From positions 78,547-142,546 of the forward strand of contig CALUEY010000005.1 in the NCBI GenBank assembly GCA_944319915.1: DNA of 64,000 nucleotides. Direction: 5' to 3'. The DNA is from an uncultured Prevotella sp. (GTDB lineage: Bacteria > Bacteroidota > Bacteroidia > Bacteroidales > Bacteroidaceae). The notes beneath the pieces are model-generated. The model had not been told where the DNA came from, made no database searches, and saw only the letters and a program-made list of their open reading frames with translations. How positions within the stretch are numbered: position 1 is the stretch's first letter; every line of letters starts with the position of its first letter. The translations under genes and the position numbers were made by a program. Below, piece after piece: positions 1 to 8,114 of the stretch.

Positions 1-511
1 TCCCTTTCGCCTTAAGCTCGTCGAAGCGTCGTTGGGCGCGCACTTCGGGCGAGGCGGTGACGTAGATTTTCAGTTCCGCGTCAGGGAATACGGTGGTGCC
101 TATGTCGCGCCCGTCCATCACCACGCCCTTGTTGCGGCCCATGGCCTGCTGCTGCGCCACCATCGCGCTGCGCACGAAGGGGAGCGCCGCCACCTGGCTC
201 ACGCGCGCCGACACCTCCATGGAGCGTATGTCGTCCTCCACGCGCTCGCCGTTGAGGTATGTGTCGGGGCGGCCTGTGGCCTCGTTCAGGCAGAACGATA
301 TGCATATCTCGCCCATGCTGCGCTCCAGCGCGGCAGCGTCAATGTTTCCGTCGGCCCCGAACATGTTGTTGCGCAGTGCAAACAGCGTTACGGCGCGGTA
401 CATGGCGCCTGTGTCAACGTAAACGTAGCCCACCTCGCGGGCAAGGTCCTTGGCCATCGTGCTCTTGCCGCACGACGACAATCCGTCTATCGCGATTGTG
501 ATTTTCCTCAT
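1..511 (-). CDS. cmk: Cytidylate kinase, C-terminus cut by the window edge
   Basis: Phosphorylates CMP and dCMP with ATP in pyrimidine nucleotide synthesis in the cytoplasm. Reading the minus strand from the ATG at 511, the protein begins [20 protein letters not shown], a P-loop of the GxxxxGKS type at residues 9-17. It continues through [10 protein letters not shown] (CMP-binding, DTGAMYR is diagnostic), and a [10 protein letters not shown] motif follows near residue 135. About 170 residues are present, where the family usually has about 225-230, so the end lies beyond position 1. It starts 3 nt after the porQ stop and is very likely co-transcribed with it. The porQ-cmk pairing is seen in other Bacteroidetes (known from memory, not checked here). 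Confidence 0.95.
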   Translation of the reverse strand, partial: MRKITIAIDGLSSCGKSTMAKDLAREVGYVYVDTGAMYRAVTLFALRNNMFGADGNIDAAALERSMGEICISFCLNEATGRPDTYLNGERVEDDIRSMEVSARVSQVAALPFVRSAMVAQQQAMGRNKGVVMDGRDIGTTVFPDAELKIYVTASPEVRAQRRFDELKAKG

Positions 512-514
512 ATG

Positions 515-1459
515 TTATAATGTATAAGTGGCGTTGAATGACAGCGATGCCGCCGACACGTGATACTTGGCATAGGCCACCTGCAGCTTGAAACGCTCCA
601 GCTGTAGGCCCGCCCCGAACGATAGCCCGGCCCCGTGGCTGCTGCTTCCCTCCGCGTCGTCGATGCTCATCTCGTCTGCTTTCCTGAAGTTGTAGCCCCC
701 GGCGATGTATATGCTGCTTGAGAGTTGCACGTCCACGCCCAGCACGAGGTGGCAGATGAAGTCCTCGTTCCAGTCGTGCAGTTTGGTCATCGTGGCCGAG
801 AGGCGCAGCGGGGCCTTGCCGAGCTGCTTGCTTATGCCTGCCTGGAGGTCGAACGGTATGCGCTCAAAGTCGTCGTCGTAGGCTTTCACCTGGCCTCCGA
901 GGTTGCGCGCCACGGCCGAGAGCGACAGCCCCTTGTCCTCGTCGTAGTAGTTGAGTCCGAGGTCAACTCCCACGGCGAGCGAGTTGTATCCGGCTATGGT
1001 CGAGGTGACGAACTTTCCCGCCACGCCGCCCGCCAGTCTCTCGTTGAACACGTAGGCCAGCGCCCCGCCTATCACGATGTCCTTGGCCGAGAACGTGCCT
1101 GTCTCTATGTTGTCTGCCGTCACCTCGCGCATCTTGCCGTAGTCCATGTATTGCGCCGTCACGGCCCATGTGCCACGCTCGCGCCATGCCTTGGTGAACG
1201 ATGCGCTGGCCGTGTTGGTTCCCTCCATGTAGTTCATGTAGTTGAGGTTTAGCGACATGTCGCTTACGGCGGTGATTAGCGCCGGGTTGTGGAAGACGAG
1301 GGTGGGGTCGTCCTCCACTATCGTTATGTTGTCGCCGCCGAGCGCAGCCACGTGCGCGCTCACCGGCAGCCGCAGGAAGTTGTAGTCAGTCTGGCTTTCC
1401 TGCGCTTGCGTTCCTGTTGCAATGGCGGTGCAAAGCAATGCAAAAACAACTTTTTTCAT
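515..1459 (-). CDS. porQ: Type IX secretion system protein PorQ
   Basis: Predicted outer-membrane beta-barrel protein of the PorV/PorQ family, which works in the T9SS shuttle and attachment step. The 314-residue product begins MKKVVFALLCTAIATGTQAQ, a clear signal peptide, followed by the family hallmark of a short conserved stretch (YNFLRLPVSAHVAALGG) and alternating hydrophobic strands to a C-terminal aromatic/leucine strand (FNATYTL). The frame stays open upstream to 1501, but a TAACTTTG promoter element at 1488-1481 places transcription start near 1474. The usable starts are therefore the ATGs at 1468 or 1459; 1459 gives the cleaner signal peptide. It lies directly upstream of cmk. Together with PorE at 19.5 kb it implies a T9SS in this organism. 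Confidence 0.85.
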   Translation of the reverse strand: MKKVVFALLCTAIATGTQAQESQTDYNFLRLPVSAHVAALGGDNITIVEDDPTLVFHNPALITAVSDMSLNLNYMNYMEGTNTASASFTKAWRERGTWAVTAQYMDYGKMREVTADNIETGTFSAKDIVIGGALAYVFNERLAGGVAGKFVTSTIAGYNSLAVGVDLGLNYYDEDKGLSLSAVARNLGGQVKAYDDDFERIPFDLQAGISKQLGKAPLRLSATMTKLHDWNEDFICHLVLGVDVQLSSSIYIAGGYNFRKADEMSIDDAEGSSSHGAGLSFGAGLQLERFKLQVAYAKYHVSAASLSFNATYTL

Positions 1460-1480
1460 CTCGTCCATCGATTTTGTAGG

Positions 1481-1488
1481 CAAAGTTA
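1481..1488 (-). promoter_or_regulatory. -7 element of the porQ-cmk promoter
   Basis: On the minus strand this reads TAACTTTG, matching the Bacteroidetes sigma-ABfr -7 consensus TAnnTTTG. It lies 13-22 nt upstream of the candidate porQ ATGs. No convincing TTTG -33 box is at the usual spacing. Confidence 0.55.
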
Positions 1489-1511
1489 CGCCTTTTTTCA
1501 AATATCTGCGC

Positions 1512-1519
1512 TATTTTTG
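1512..1519 (+). promoter_or_regulatory. -7 element for the tonB-like gene
   Basis: TATTTTTG on the plus strand matches TAnnTTTG and lies about 60 nt upstream of the ATG at 1582. It is back to back with the divergent porQ element 23 nt away. The -33 box is weak. Confidence 0.45.
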
Positions 1520-1581
1520 TAGCTGCAAATGGTGGCGTCACTGTTTTATAACGTGAAACGGTGGCGAATATTATACGGTAA

Positions 1582-2316
1582 ATGGAGATAAAGAAGACTA
1601 AGGCGGCCGACTTGGAGCGGGGCAGGGCCACGTGGTTCCTGCTCGGGCTTATACTTGTACTGGCTGCCTTTTTCGTAGTTTTCGAATATACCGACAGCCA
1701 GCCCGCCGTGCAGGAGGCCGACGATGACGTGCTCAGCGAGCTGCCCGAGCACGACGACGGCCTCGTGCCGATGATGCTGCCCCATGCCACGCTCCGCCTC
1801 ATCGACGTGCCCGAGCAGGGCAGCGAGTCCCCGATGAAGACACGCCTTGTGGACGATGACCGGCCCGCCGATGAGAAGGAGATTCTTGAAAACATCATCG
1901 ACGCTGTGAAAGCCGACCGCGAGACGATGCCCGCAGCCTGCGAGGCCATGCCCGAGACTGCCGACACTGCATCTTCGCAGGCGGCGCTCATGGACGACAA
2001 GCCGCTCGACTTCCGCGTGGTGGAGAGCCTGCCGCAGTTTCCGGGCGGGGCTGTGGAGTTCATGAAGTGGCTCACGCGCAACCTCCGCTACCCCCTGGCC
2101 GCTGAGCGGCAGAAGATAGAGGGCCGCGTGGTGGTGCAGTTCGTGGTGGAGCGCGACGGCTCCGTTACCGGGCTTAAGGTGGTGAAGTCGGCCCACGCTT
2201 ACCTCGACCGCGAGGCCCTCAGGGTGCTGCGCAAGATGCCCAAGTGGACCGCCGGGGTGCAGAACGACCGCCCCTGCCGCACCATGGTGTGCATACCGGT
2301 GGTGTTCAGGCTCTGA
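1582..2316 (+). CDS. TonB-like energy transducer protein
   Basis: Predicted inner-membrane anchored periplasmic protein of the TonB family, which couples the ExbB/ExbD proton motor to outer-membrane receptors. The 244-residue product has a short cytoplasmic N-terminus, one transmembrane helix at about residues 17-34 (WFLLGLILVLAAFFVVF) and a long acidic periplasmic linker. A C-terminal TonB domain covers about residues 148-244, with the typical FPGGAVEFMKWL entry and a GRVVVQFVVERDGSVTGLKV strand pair, then VLRKMPKWTAG. It sits alone, divergent from porQ. The exbB/exbD genes at 5.6-8.0 kb are possible partners but lie in another operon. The exact receptor it serves cannot be told. Confidence 0.85.
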   Translation: MEIKKTKAADLERGRATWFLLGLILVLAAFFVVFEYTDSQPAVQEADDDVLSELPEHDDGLVPMMLPHATLRLIDVPEQGSESPMKTRLVDDDRPADEKEILENIIDAVKADRETMPAACEAMPETADTASSQAALMDDKPLDFRVVESLPQFPGGAVEFMKWLTRNLRYPLAAERQKIEGRVVVQFVVERDGSVTGLKVVKSAHAYLDREALRVLRKMPKWTAGVQNDRPCRTMVCIPVVFRL

Positions 2317-2364
2317 GTCCGTGGCGCGGCGCATTGCCTGCCAAACCGAAAAAGAACATAATAT

Positions 2365-3339
2365 ATGCTTACATCAACCGAACTGCTCGGCAAGGTCAAC
2401 GACTTCCTGGCCAACCTGAGCTACGACCGCAAGCCACAGAGCATCTACGAGCCTATAAAGTACGTGCTCTCCATCGGCGGGAAGCGCATCCGCCCCGTGC
2501 TGATGCTGCTCGCCTACAACCTCTACAAGGACAATCCCGAGAGCATACTCATGCAGGCCTGCGCGCTTGAGACGTATCACAACTACACCCTTTTGCACGA
2601 CGACCTCATGGACAACGCCGACGTGCGCCGCGGTATGCCCACCGTTCACCGCAAGTGGAACGCCAACACGGCCATCCTCTCGGGCGACTCCATGCTCGTG
2701 CTGGCCTACCAGCGCATGGCCCAGTGCGACCCCGCAAAGCTTGCCCCGGTGCTTGGCCTCTTCACCGAGACCGCGCTTGAGATAGGCGAGGGGCAGCAGT
2801 ACGACATGGAATTTGAGCGGCGCACCGACGTAACCGAGGCCGAATACATTGAGATGATACGCCTCAAGACGAGCGTGCTCCTGGCCTGCGCCACCAAGAT
2901 GGGGGCCATGCTGGCCGACGCCCCCGAGGCTGATGCCGCCGCGCTCTACAAGTTTGGCGAGCAGATAGGGCTGGCCTTCCAGCTGCAGGACGACCTGCTC
3001 GACGTTTACGGCGACCCCGCCGTGTTCGGCAAGGCCATCGGCGGCGACATCGTGTCGAACAAAAAGACATATATGCTCATCAATGCCTACCAGCGAGCCG
3101 ACGGCGCGCAGCGCGCCGAGCTGATGCGGTGGATGACCGCCGCCAGCTTCGACCGCGCCGAGAAGGTGGCCGCCGTCACCCGGCTCTACGACGAGCTGGG
3201 CATCCGCACCCTCTGCGAGGAGCGGATAAACAGCTACTTCGGCCAGGCCAACTACTATCTTTCGGCCGTCTCCGTAAGCGACGGGCGCAAGCAGCAGCTG
3301 CGCGCCTACGCCCAAGAGATGATGCACCGCAAGCTGTAA
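2365..3339 (+). CDS. Polyprenyl synthetase (trans-prenyl diphosphate synthase)
   Basis: Condenses isopentenyl diphosphate with allylic diphosphates to build isoprenoid chains. The 324-residue protein carries both aspartate-rich motifs: LLHDDLMDN with DDxxD at residues 79-83, and FQLQDDLLD at about 205-213. The substrate lysine/arginine motif GGKRIRP is at 39-45. The residue five positions before the first DDxxD is Tyr74, which in this family tends to limit product length, so a C15-C20 product is plausible, but this is inference. The ATG at 2365 follows the tonB-like gene by 48 nt and may be co-transcribed. The family is often annotated as ispA/ispB/crtE-like, and chain length cannot be settled from sequence alone. 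Confidence 0.93.
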   Translation: MLTSTELLGKVNDFLANLSYDRKPQSIYEPIKYVLSIGGKRIRPVLMLLAYNLYKDNPESILMQACALETYHNYTLLHDDLMDNADVRRGMPTVHRKWNANTAILSGDSMLVLAYQRMAQCDPAKLAPVLGLFTETALEIGEGQQYDMEFERRTDVTEAEYIEMIRLKTSVLLACATKMGAMLADAPEADAAALYKFGEQIGLAFQLQDDLLDVYGDPAVFGKAIGGDIVSNKKTYMLINAYQRADGAQRAELMRWMTAASFDRAEKVAAVTRLYDELGIRTLCEERINSYFGQANYYLSAVSVSDGRKQQLRAYAQEMMHRKL

Positions 3340-3469
3340 CCCCCGCGCGCCGAAGGTTGGCATGGGTGTGCTGGCAAGGCGCCCGTGCCGCAATGCCGCC
3401 TTGCCTGGCAACGCCCCATGCCTGAGTGATGACCGTATAGCCGTGCTCCGAAACCGAAAACAAACCTCC

Positions 3470-4168
3470 ATGCCCTACCGAAGATTGCCCAAGACCGACG
3501 CCGCAAGGCTGAAAGCGCTTAAGACCGTGCTCGACTGCAACGACATATACACCGTGCGCAACCGCGTGGTTGACTGGCAGGTGCTCAACCGCTGCCGCCC
3601 CGCCTACGACCGCCTGCTCACCGCCTGCGAGCAGTACAGGGTGTGCCTGGCGGCGCAGAAGCGCAAGACGGGTCAGGTGGACAAGCTGCAGCGCAACGCC
3701 GCCATGTTCGTGAGCCACTTCATCCAGGTGCTCTTCCTTGCCATGGAGCGGGGCGAGATCAAGCCCAAGTACAAGCAGCTCTACGGCTTCGGGCCCGACG
3801 ACACGGCCCTGCCGCCGCTCAAGACGGCCGAGGCAGTGCTGGAGTGGGGGCAGAAGGTGGCCGAGGGTGAGCGCGAGCGGCTGCGCGCCGGAGGCCTGCC
3901 CATCTACAATCCCACGATAGGCAAGGTGGCCACGCACGTAGACATATTCCGCGACGCTTACCGCGAGCAGCAGCAACGCCGCCGCCACACCGAGGCCGCC
4001 CTTGCCGCCATTCAGCGGCTCAGGCCCGAGGTGGACGCCGTGCTGCTCGACCTTTGGAACCAGATTGAGGCCCACTTTGCCTCTTCGCCGCCCGAAGTGC
4101 GCTACGCAGAGTGCCGCAAGCTGGGCGTGGTTTACTACTACAGGCGCAAGGAACCCCACGTTTACTGA
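3470..4168 (+). CDS. Conserved hypothetical protein, 232 aa
   Basis: I do not recognise a characterised family. The frame is open from 3362, but the ATG at 3470 (MPYRRLPKTDAARLKAL) starts the conserved-looking part; the residues before it resemble translated intergenic DNA. The protein is soluble, basic and helix-rich, with no signal peptide or transmembrane segment. It has a Lys/Arg-rich middle, a DIFRDAYREQQQRRRHTE helix and a C-terminus ending KLGVVYYYRRKEPHVY. Proteins of this size and style occur as uncharacterised Bacteroidales genes. It lies 130 nt after the polyprenyl synthase and is followed by a repeat array. Confidence 0.75.
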   Translation: MPYRRLPKTDAARLKALKTVLDCNDIYTVRNRVVDWQVLNRCRPAYDRLLTACEQYRVCLAAQKRKTGQVDKLQRNAAMFVSHFIQVLFLAMERGEIKPKYKQLYGFGPDDTALPPLKTAEAVLEWGQKVAEGERERLRAGGLPIYNPTIGKVATHVDIFRDAYREQQQRRRHTEAALAAIQRLRPEVDAVLLDLWNQIEAHFASSPPEVRYAECRKLGVVYYYRRKEPHVY

Positions 4169-4235
4169 CCGCCGCGGGGGATGCCTTGCTGCCACGGCGC
4201 AGCCTGCTGCGGGAGCGTGGGTTACGGCGAAGAAT

Positions 4236-4362
4236 GTTTACAAGCTTCGTACTGCCAGTCCGCATCTGCCGTTTTGCGCTGACGAACGGCCTGTTTCAGC
4301 TCCCCGAACGGCCTGTTTCGCACTGCCGAACGGCCTGTTTCGCGGCGCAAAATGGCCGCTGC
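4236..4362. repeat. Intergenic 22-bp periodic hairpin array, copy A
   Basis: Cores close to AACGGCCTGTTT start at 4285, 4307 and 4329, exactly 22 nt apart, with degenerate units at 4263 and 4351 in the same register. The 10-nt spacers differ from one another. On the minus strand the tail GCTTGTAAAC (4245-4236) follows the outermost unit by 29 nt, matching the tail seen in copies B, C and G but in reverse orientation. The rest of the gap from 4169 to 4602 holds no gene that I can support. Confidence 0.8.
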
Positions 4363-4580
4363 GGATAACTCGTTGCCAGCCAGATAGTTGCGCACTGCGC
4401 CCTCTTGGATGCCCAAACATATAAAAATCATTACAAATAGCCGCCGCCTGCCGTCTGCGGGATTAATCGCGCAGGCTGCGCCTGCGGCGGCAAACGGAAA
4501 CAAAACAATATCACAATTTCCCGAGCGCAGCTTATTTGCGGCAAATATATGGAGAGCATCTAAAATAATATGACATCGAT

Positions 4581-4588
4581 TAATTTTG
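4581..4588 (+). promoter_or_regulatory. -7 element of the tatD promoter
   Basis: TAATTTTG matches TAnnTTTG and ends 14 nt before the tatD ATG, so the leader would be very short. No good -33 box is seen at the expected distance. Confidence 0.5.
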
Positions 4589-4602
4589 AATAGCTACTTA
4601 AC

Positions 4603-5373
4603 ATGAATTTCATAGACACCCATTGCCATCTCGACGGCGCGGAGTTCGACGCCGACCGCGACGAGGTGGTGGCCCGCGCCAAGGCCGCTGGCATCTCCCA
4701 CGTGCTCATCCCGGGCATCGACCTGCCGTCGGTGGACACTGTCATCGCCACGTGCTGCCGCTACCCCGGCTTTGCCCACCCCATGGTAGGGCTTCACCCC
4801 GAGGAGGTGCGCGCCGACTTCCGCAGCGTGCTGGCCCGTATGCGCTTGCTGCTCCCAGGCCGCTTCGTGGCCATCGGCGAGGTGGGGCTCGACTATTACT
4901 GGAGCCGCGAGTACGAGCAGGAGCAGCTTGAGGCCTTCGAGGAGCAGGTGTGCTGGTCGGTGGAGACACGCCTGCCGCTGATGATTCACTGCCGCAAGGC
5001 GCAGAACGAGATGGTGGCGCTGCTGCGCCGCTACGAGGCGGAGCTGCCCGGGGGCGTGTTCCACTGCTTTACGGGCAACGAGCGCGAGGCCGCCGAGCTG
5101 CTGCGCTTCGACCGCTTTGCCCTCGGCATCGGCGGCGTGCTCACGTTCAAGAAGTCGCACCTGCCCGAGGTGTTGCCCCACATCCCCATGGGCCGCATAG
5201 TGCTCGAGACCGACGCGCCCTACATGGCGCCCGTGCCAATGCGCGGCAAGCGCAACGAGAGCGCCTTCGTGAGTCATGTGCTGGAGCGTGCCGCCCAGTG
5301 CTACGGCGTAGAGCCGGCGGTGCTTGCTGAGGCCACCAACGCCACGGTGCGCCGCATCTTCGGCCCGCTTTGA
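4603..5373 (+). CDS. TatD family metal-dependent hydrolase / DNase
   Basis: Predicted cytoplasmic TIM-barrel metallo-hydrolase of the TatD family, whose members act as 3'-5' DNases or related hydrolases. The 256-residue protein begins MNFIDTHCHLDG with the metal-binding HxH at residues 7 and 9. A glutamate lies in AIGEVGLDYYW at about 90-100, and later metal ligands are in MIHCRKAQ, VFHCFTGN and the closing LETDAPYMAP motif. Length is typical. It stands alone between a repeat array and the tRNA-Ser gene. The exact substrate is not known from sequence. Confidence 0.93.
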   Translation: MNFIDTHCHLDGAEFDADRDEVVARAKAAGISHVLIPGIDLPSVDTVIATCCRYPGFAHPMVGLHPEEVRADFRSVLARMRLLLPGRFVAIGEVGLDYYWSREYEQEQLEAFEEQVCWSVETRLPLMIHCRKAQNEMVALLRRYEAELPGGVFHCFTGNEREAAELLRFDRFALGIGGVLTFKKSHLPEVLPHIPMGRIVLETDAPYMAPVPMRGKRNESAFVSHVLERAAQCYGVEPAVLAEATNATVRRIFGPL

Positions 5374-5440
5374 GGCTAAGCCATAGGTTAAAGAAACATA
5401 AAAGGGCGGCTGCTGTTGCGGGAAATACACATAAATGAAG

Positions 5441-5448
5441 TAATTTTG
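5441..5448 (+). promoter_or_regulatory. -7 element before tRNA-Ser
   Basis: TAATTTTG lies 15 nt before the tRNA 5' end. TTGCGGG at 5416-5422 could serve as a -33 box with a longer than usual spacer. It probably also drives the exbB operon, since no second promoter is visible between the tRNA and exbB. Confidence 0.55.
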
Positions 5449-5463
5449 CACCGCAAAACGCAA

Positions 5464-5551
5464 GGAGAGGTGCTCGAGTGGCTTAAGAGGCACGCCTGGA
5501 AAGCGTGTAGACGCCAAAAGCGTCACGGGGGTTCGAATCCCCCTCTCTCCG
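5464..5551 (+). tRNA. tRNA-Ser (anticodon GGA)
   Basis: An 88-nt class II tRNA. The acceptor stem pairs GGAGAGG (5464-5470) with TCTCTCC (5544-5550), with one G-U pair, and G5551 is the discriminator. The anticodon stem CACGC/GCGTG encloses the loop CTGGAAA, with GGA at 5498-5500. A long variable arm follows, then the T arm GGGGGTTCGAATCCCCC. The 3' CCA is not encoded. It reads UCC and UCU codons. exbB begins 31 nt downstream. Confidence 0.97.
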
Positions 5552-5582
5552 CTGAGACGTACTAATTCGTTCTGCAACGCCT

Positions 5583-6455
5583 ATGAAGAAGTTAATTGCC
5601 CTATGCGCAATTATGGCCTTGCTCGCTTTTAGTCAGGTGGCTATGGCGCAGGCGATTCCCCATAAAGACACTACTGAGACAGTCATGGCCGACACCACTG
5701 CGGGTGCCGCAGGCGATTCCGCTGTTGACAGCGTGGTGGACGATGCCGCCCTCTCGGATGCATCCGGCGATGAGGTGGCACCTCAGGAGAGCGCCGGTTT
5801 CCACAAGCAGCTCAAGACGAAGTTCATCGAGGGCAGCGCCGGCTTCATGTCGCTGGTGGCCCTTGCCCTCGTTCTGGGCCTGGCCTTCTGCATCGAGCGC
5901 ATAATCTACCTCACGCTCTCGGAAATCAACGCCAAGCGGTTCATGGAGGACGTTGGCAGCCGCGTGGAGGCTGGCGACATCGAGGGGGCCAAGGACTTGT
6001 GCCGCACCACGCGCGGCCCCGTGGCTTCCATCTGCTACCAGGGCCTGGCCCGCATAGGCGAGTCGATCGACAACATCGAGCGTTCGATAGTGTCGTATGG
6101 CTCGGTACAGTCGGCCAACCTTGAGAAAGGCTGTTCGTGGATAACGCTGTTCATCTCCATGGCACCGTCGCTGGGCTTCCTCGGCACGGTAATTGGCATG
6201 GTGATGGCCTTCGACCAGATACGCATTGCGGGCGACATCAACACCACCATCGTGGCCGCAGGCATGAAGGTGGCCCTCATCACCACCATCTTCGGCATCA
6301 TTGTCGCCCTGATATTGCAGATATTCTACAATTACATACTGTCCAAGATAGAGCACATCACTTCGCAGATGGAGGAGTCTGCCATCACGCTGCTGGACAC
6401 GATAATGAAGTATAAGCTTACCGGCAATGGGCAAGACGGGCAAAAGGGGGCATAG
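5583..6455 (+). CDS. exbB: MotA/TolQ/ExbB proton channel family protein
   Basis: Inner-membrane subunit of a proton-driven motor that energises TonB or a related outer-membrane process. The 290-residue protein starts with a signal-like segment (LIALCAIMALLAFSQVAMAQ) and an acidic periplasmic stretch. It then has the three-helix ExbB core: a first helix near residues 90-115 (FMSLVALALVLGLAFCIERI) and a helix pair in the second half, where APSLGFLGTVIGMVMAF carries the family G-x-x-G-T-V motif. It heads a tight operon with a membrane protein and two ExbD genes, and no promoter is visible between it and the upstream tRNA-Ser. Confidence 0.92.
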   Translation: MKKLIALCAIMALLAFSQVAMAQAIPHKDTTETVMADTTAGAAGDSAVDSVVDDAALSDASGDEVAPQESAGFHKQLKTKFIEGSAGFMSLVALALVLGLAFCIERIIYLTLSEINAKRFMEDVGSRVEAGDIEGAKDLCRTTRGPVASICYQGLARIGESIDNIERSIVSYGSVQSANLEKGCSWITLFISMAPSLGFLGTVIGMVMAFDQIRIAGDINTTIVAAGMKVALITTIFGIIVALILQIFYNYILSKIEHITSQMEESAITLLDTIMKYKLTGNGQDGQKGA

Positions 6456-6954
6456 GCAGCCCTCGGCTGACAGGTTGGCGGGCCGCGTGCTGGCCTTGCT
6501 CATAGCCTTGGCGGCGCTGATGTTCGGCGCGTTCTTCCTCGTGGGCTACGACATGCCGTACTTCGAGGACGAGGCTTTCAACGCGCCGCTGCTCACCGAT
6601 GCTTTGCTCATCTTTACCTATGCGCTCTGCGCCCTGGCTGCGGCCGTGGCCTTGGTGTCGGTGGCGCGGGGCTTGCGTATGCGCGGTGGCAGGCGCCATG
6701 AGGCAGGCGGCGTGCCATCGGGGCGCATCGCCTTGGGCGTTGCGTTGCTGCTCGTAGTCACGTTGGCAGTCACGTTCGCACTCGGCTCCCCGGAGCCTCT
6801 GCGGGTCAACGGCAGGGTGTTTGCCGACGCGCTGTGGCTCAAGCTCACCGATATGTTCATCTGGACGTCGGCCGTGCTCGGCTTTGTGGCGGTGGCAGTG
6901 GTGGCCTTTGGTGTGTCGGGCATGAACAGGCGGGTGAACCGCAAGGAAAGATAG
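6427..6954 (+). CDS. Unrecognised multi-pass membrane protein between exbB and exbD
   Basis: A 175-residue protein overlapping the end of exbB by 29 nt and ending 9 nt before the first exbD, so translational coupling is likely. It shows four hydrophobic segments at about residues 21-44 (VLALLIALAALMFGAFFLV), 58-80, 98-117 and 143-165, and a basic C-terminus. I do not know a named family. Its position suggests an accessory subunit of the ExbB/ExbD complex. No signal peptide of the cleavable type is seen. Confidence 0.8.
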   Translation: MGKTGKRGHRQPSADRLAGRVLALLIALAALMFGAFFLVGYDMPYFEDEAFNAPLLTDALLIFTYALCALAAAVALVSVARGLRMRGGRRHEAGGVPSGRIALGVALLLVVTLAVTFALGSPEPLRVNGRVFADALWLKLTDMFIWTSAVLGFVAVAVVAFGVSGMNRRVNRKER

Positions 6955-6963
6955 GAGGGGCCG

Positions 6964-7560
6964 ATGCTGAGGGAACGCAAGAGAAGGCACTGTGTGCCGG
7001 AGCTTAACACTACTTCTACTGCCGACATATCGTTTATGTTGCTCACGTTCTTCCTCGTCACCACGTCGATGGACAGCGACAACGGCATACACCGGCAGCT
7101 GCCGCCCATGCCGCAGGAAAAGCATGAGCAGGTGGCCGAGGCAAAACGGCGCGACGTGCTGGTGGTGGGCATCGATGCCGCCAACCGCATCACGTGCAAC
7201 GGCGAGCAGGTGGCCGCCGAGGGGCTGAGGGCCAAGGTGGCCGAGTTTGTTGACAACCCTCGTGGCCTTGCCACCATGCCTGAGAAGGTGGCGCGCGACA
7301 TCCCCCTGCTCGGGCGCTGCTCCGTTACGGCCAACCACCAGATATTCGTCCGCGCAGACCGCGCCGCCACCTATGATGCCTATTTCGGCGTGCAGGATGC
7401 CATCATGGCCGCATACGGCGACCTGCGTGACCGCCTGGCCACGCAACGCTTTGGCCACGGCTACGCCGAATGCTCCGACGAGGAGCGCCGGGCTGTGGAG
7501 GCTTACTATCCCATGCGCCTCTCCGAGGGCGAGATTGTGGGGGAAGGGGGTGGCCGATGA
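6964..7560 (+). CDS. exbD: ExbD/TolR family biopolymer transport protein, first copy
   Basis: Single-pass inner-membrane partner of ExbB. The 198-residue product has the Bacteroidetes ExbD start CVPELNTTSTADISFMLLTF: a conserved Pro-x-Leu-Asn-Thr followed by an Asp (about residue 22) at the head of the only membrane helix, the likely proton-carrying residue. The periplasmic part has the VAEFVDNP/ITCNGE pattern of family members and is longer than usual. It overlaps the second exbD by 4 nt (ATGA at 7557-7560). Confidence 0.9.
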   Translation: MLRERKRRHCVPELNTTSTADISFMLLTFFLVTTSMDSDNGIHRQLPPMPQEKHEQVAEAKRRDVLVVGIDAANRITCNGEQVAAEGLRAKVAEFVDNPRGLATMPEKVARDIPLLGRCSVTANHQIFVRADRAATYDAYFGVQDAIMAAYGDLRDRLATQRFGHGYAECSDEERRAVEAYYPMRLSEGEIVGEGGGR

Positions 7561-8024
7561 GCCGTTTCCGCCTTGTGAGGCGCGAGGTGCCTGGGCTTAA
7601 CACAGCCTCGCTGCCCGACTTAATCTTCACCGTTCTCTTCTTCTTCATGATCGTAACGCACATCCGTGAGGCGCAGCTCAAGGTGGAATACCGCACGCCC
7701 GAGGGCACGCAGCTTACCAAGCTTACCCGCAAGTCGGCCACCGCGTATATCTACATAGGCCGTCCGTTGGGGCGGACAGGCTCACCCGGAGCCGACACCG
7801 TGTGCATACAGCTCAACGACAAGTTCGCCACGGTGGGCGACGTGGCCGAGTTCGTGGCTCGCGAGCGCGCCGCCATGTCGCCGGCCGATGCACAGGACAT
7901 GGCCGTGAGCATCAAGGCCGACCGCGACACGCCCATGGGCATCATCGACGACGTTACCCGCGCCTTGCGCGCGGCCAACGTGCGGAGAGTGGTTTTTTCT
8001 GCCGATGCGGGGCAAAAACACTGA
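7557..8024 (+). CDS. exbD: ExbD/TolR family biopolymer transport protein, second copy
   Basis: A second ExbD-type subunit, 155 residues. The ATG at 7557 inside the ATGA overlap gives MSRFRLVRREVPGLNTASLP, and the membrane helix begins with Asp about 22 residues in (LPDLIFTVLFFFMIVTHI). The frame is open further upstream, but only this start puts the helix in the usual place. The periplasmic domain shows KLTRKSATAYIYIGRP and a DDVTRALRAANVRRVVFSA end typical of ExbD. Two different ExbD proteins beside one ExbB is a common Bacteroidetes arrangement. Confidence 0.9.
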   Translation: MSRFRLVRREVPGLNTASLPDLIFTVLFFFMIVTHIREAQLKVEYRTPEGTQLTKLTRKSATAYIYIGRPLGRTGSPGADTVCIQLNDKFATVGDVAEFVARERAAMSPADAQDMAVSIKADRDTPMGIIDDVTRALRAANVRRVVFSADAGQKH

Positions 8025-8063
8025 TATTCCGATGCAGGATAAGCACATTTGCTTATAAATTTG

Positions 8064-8094
8064 TTTGATATGTCGGGAAAATATGGTATTTTTG
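8064..8094 (+). promoter_or_regulatory. Promoter of the Lrp-type regulator gene
   Basis: TTTG at 8064-8067, a 19-nt spacer and TATTTTTG at 8087-8094 give a full match to the Bacteroidetes consensus. The ATG at 8115 follows 20 nt later. This excludes the upstream in-frame ATG at 8049 as the start. Confidence 0.75.
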
Positions 8095-8114
8095 TGCCAC
8101 AAAAGAACTTAATA

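Noticed and set aside
32-520. A 162-residue plus-strand open frame at the left edge
   Set aside because: It lies opposite cmk, whose P-loop and DTGAMYR motif make the minus strand the coding one.
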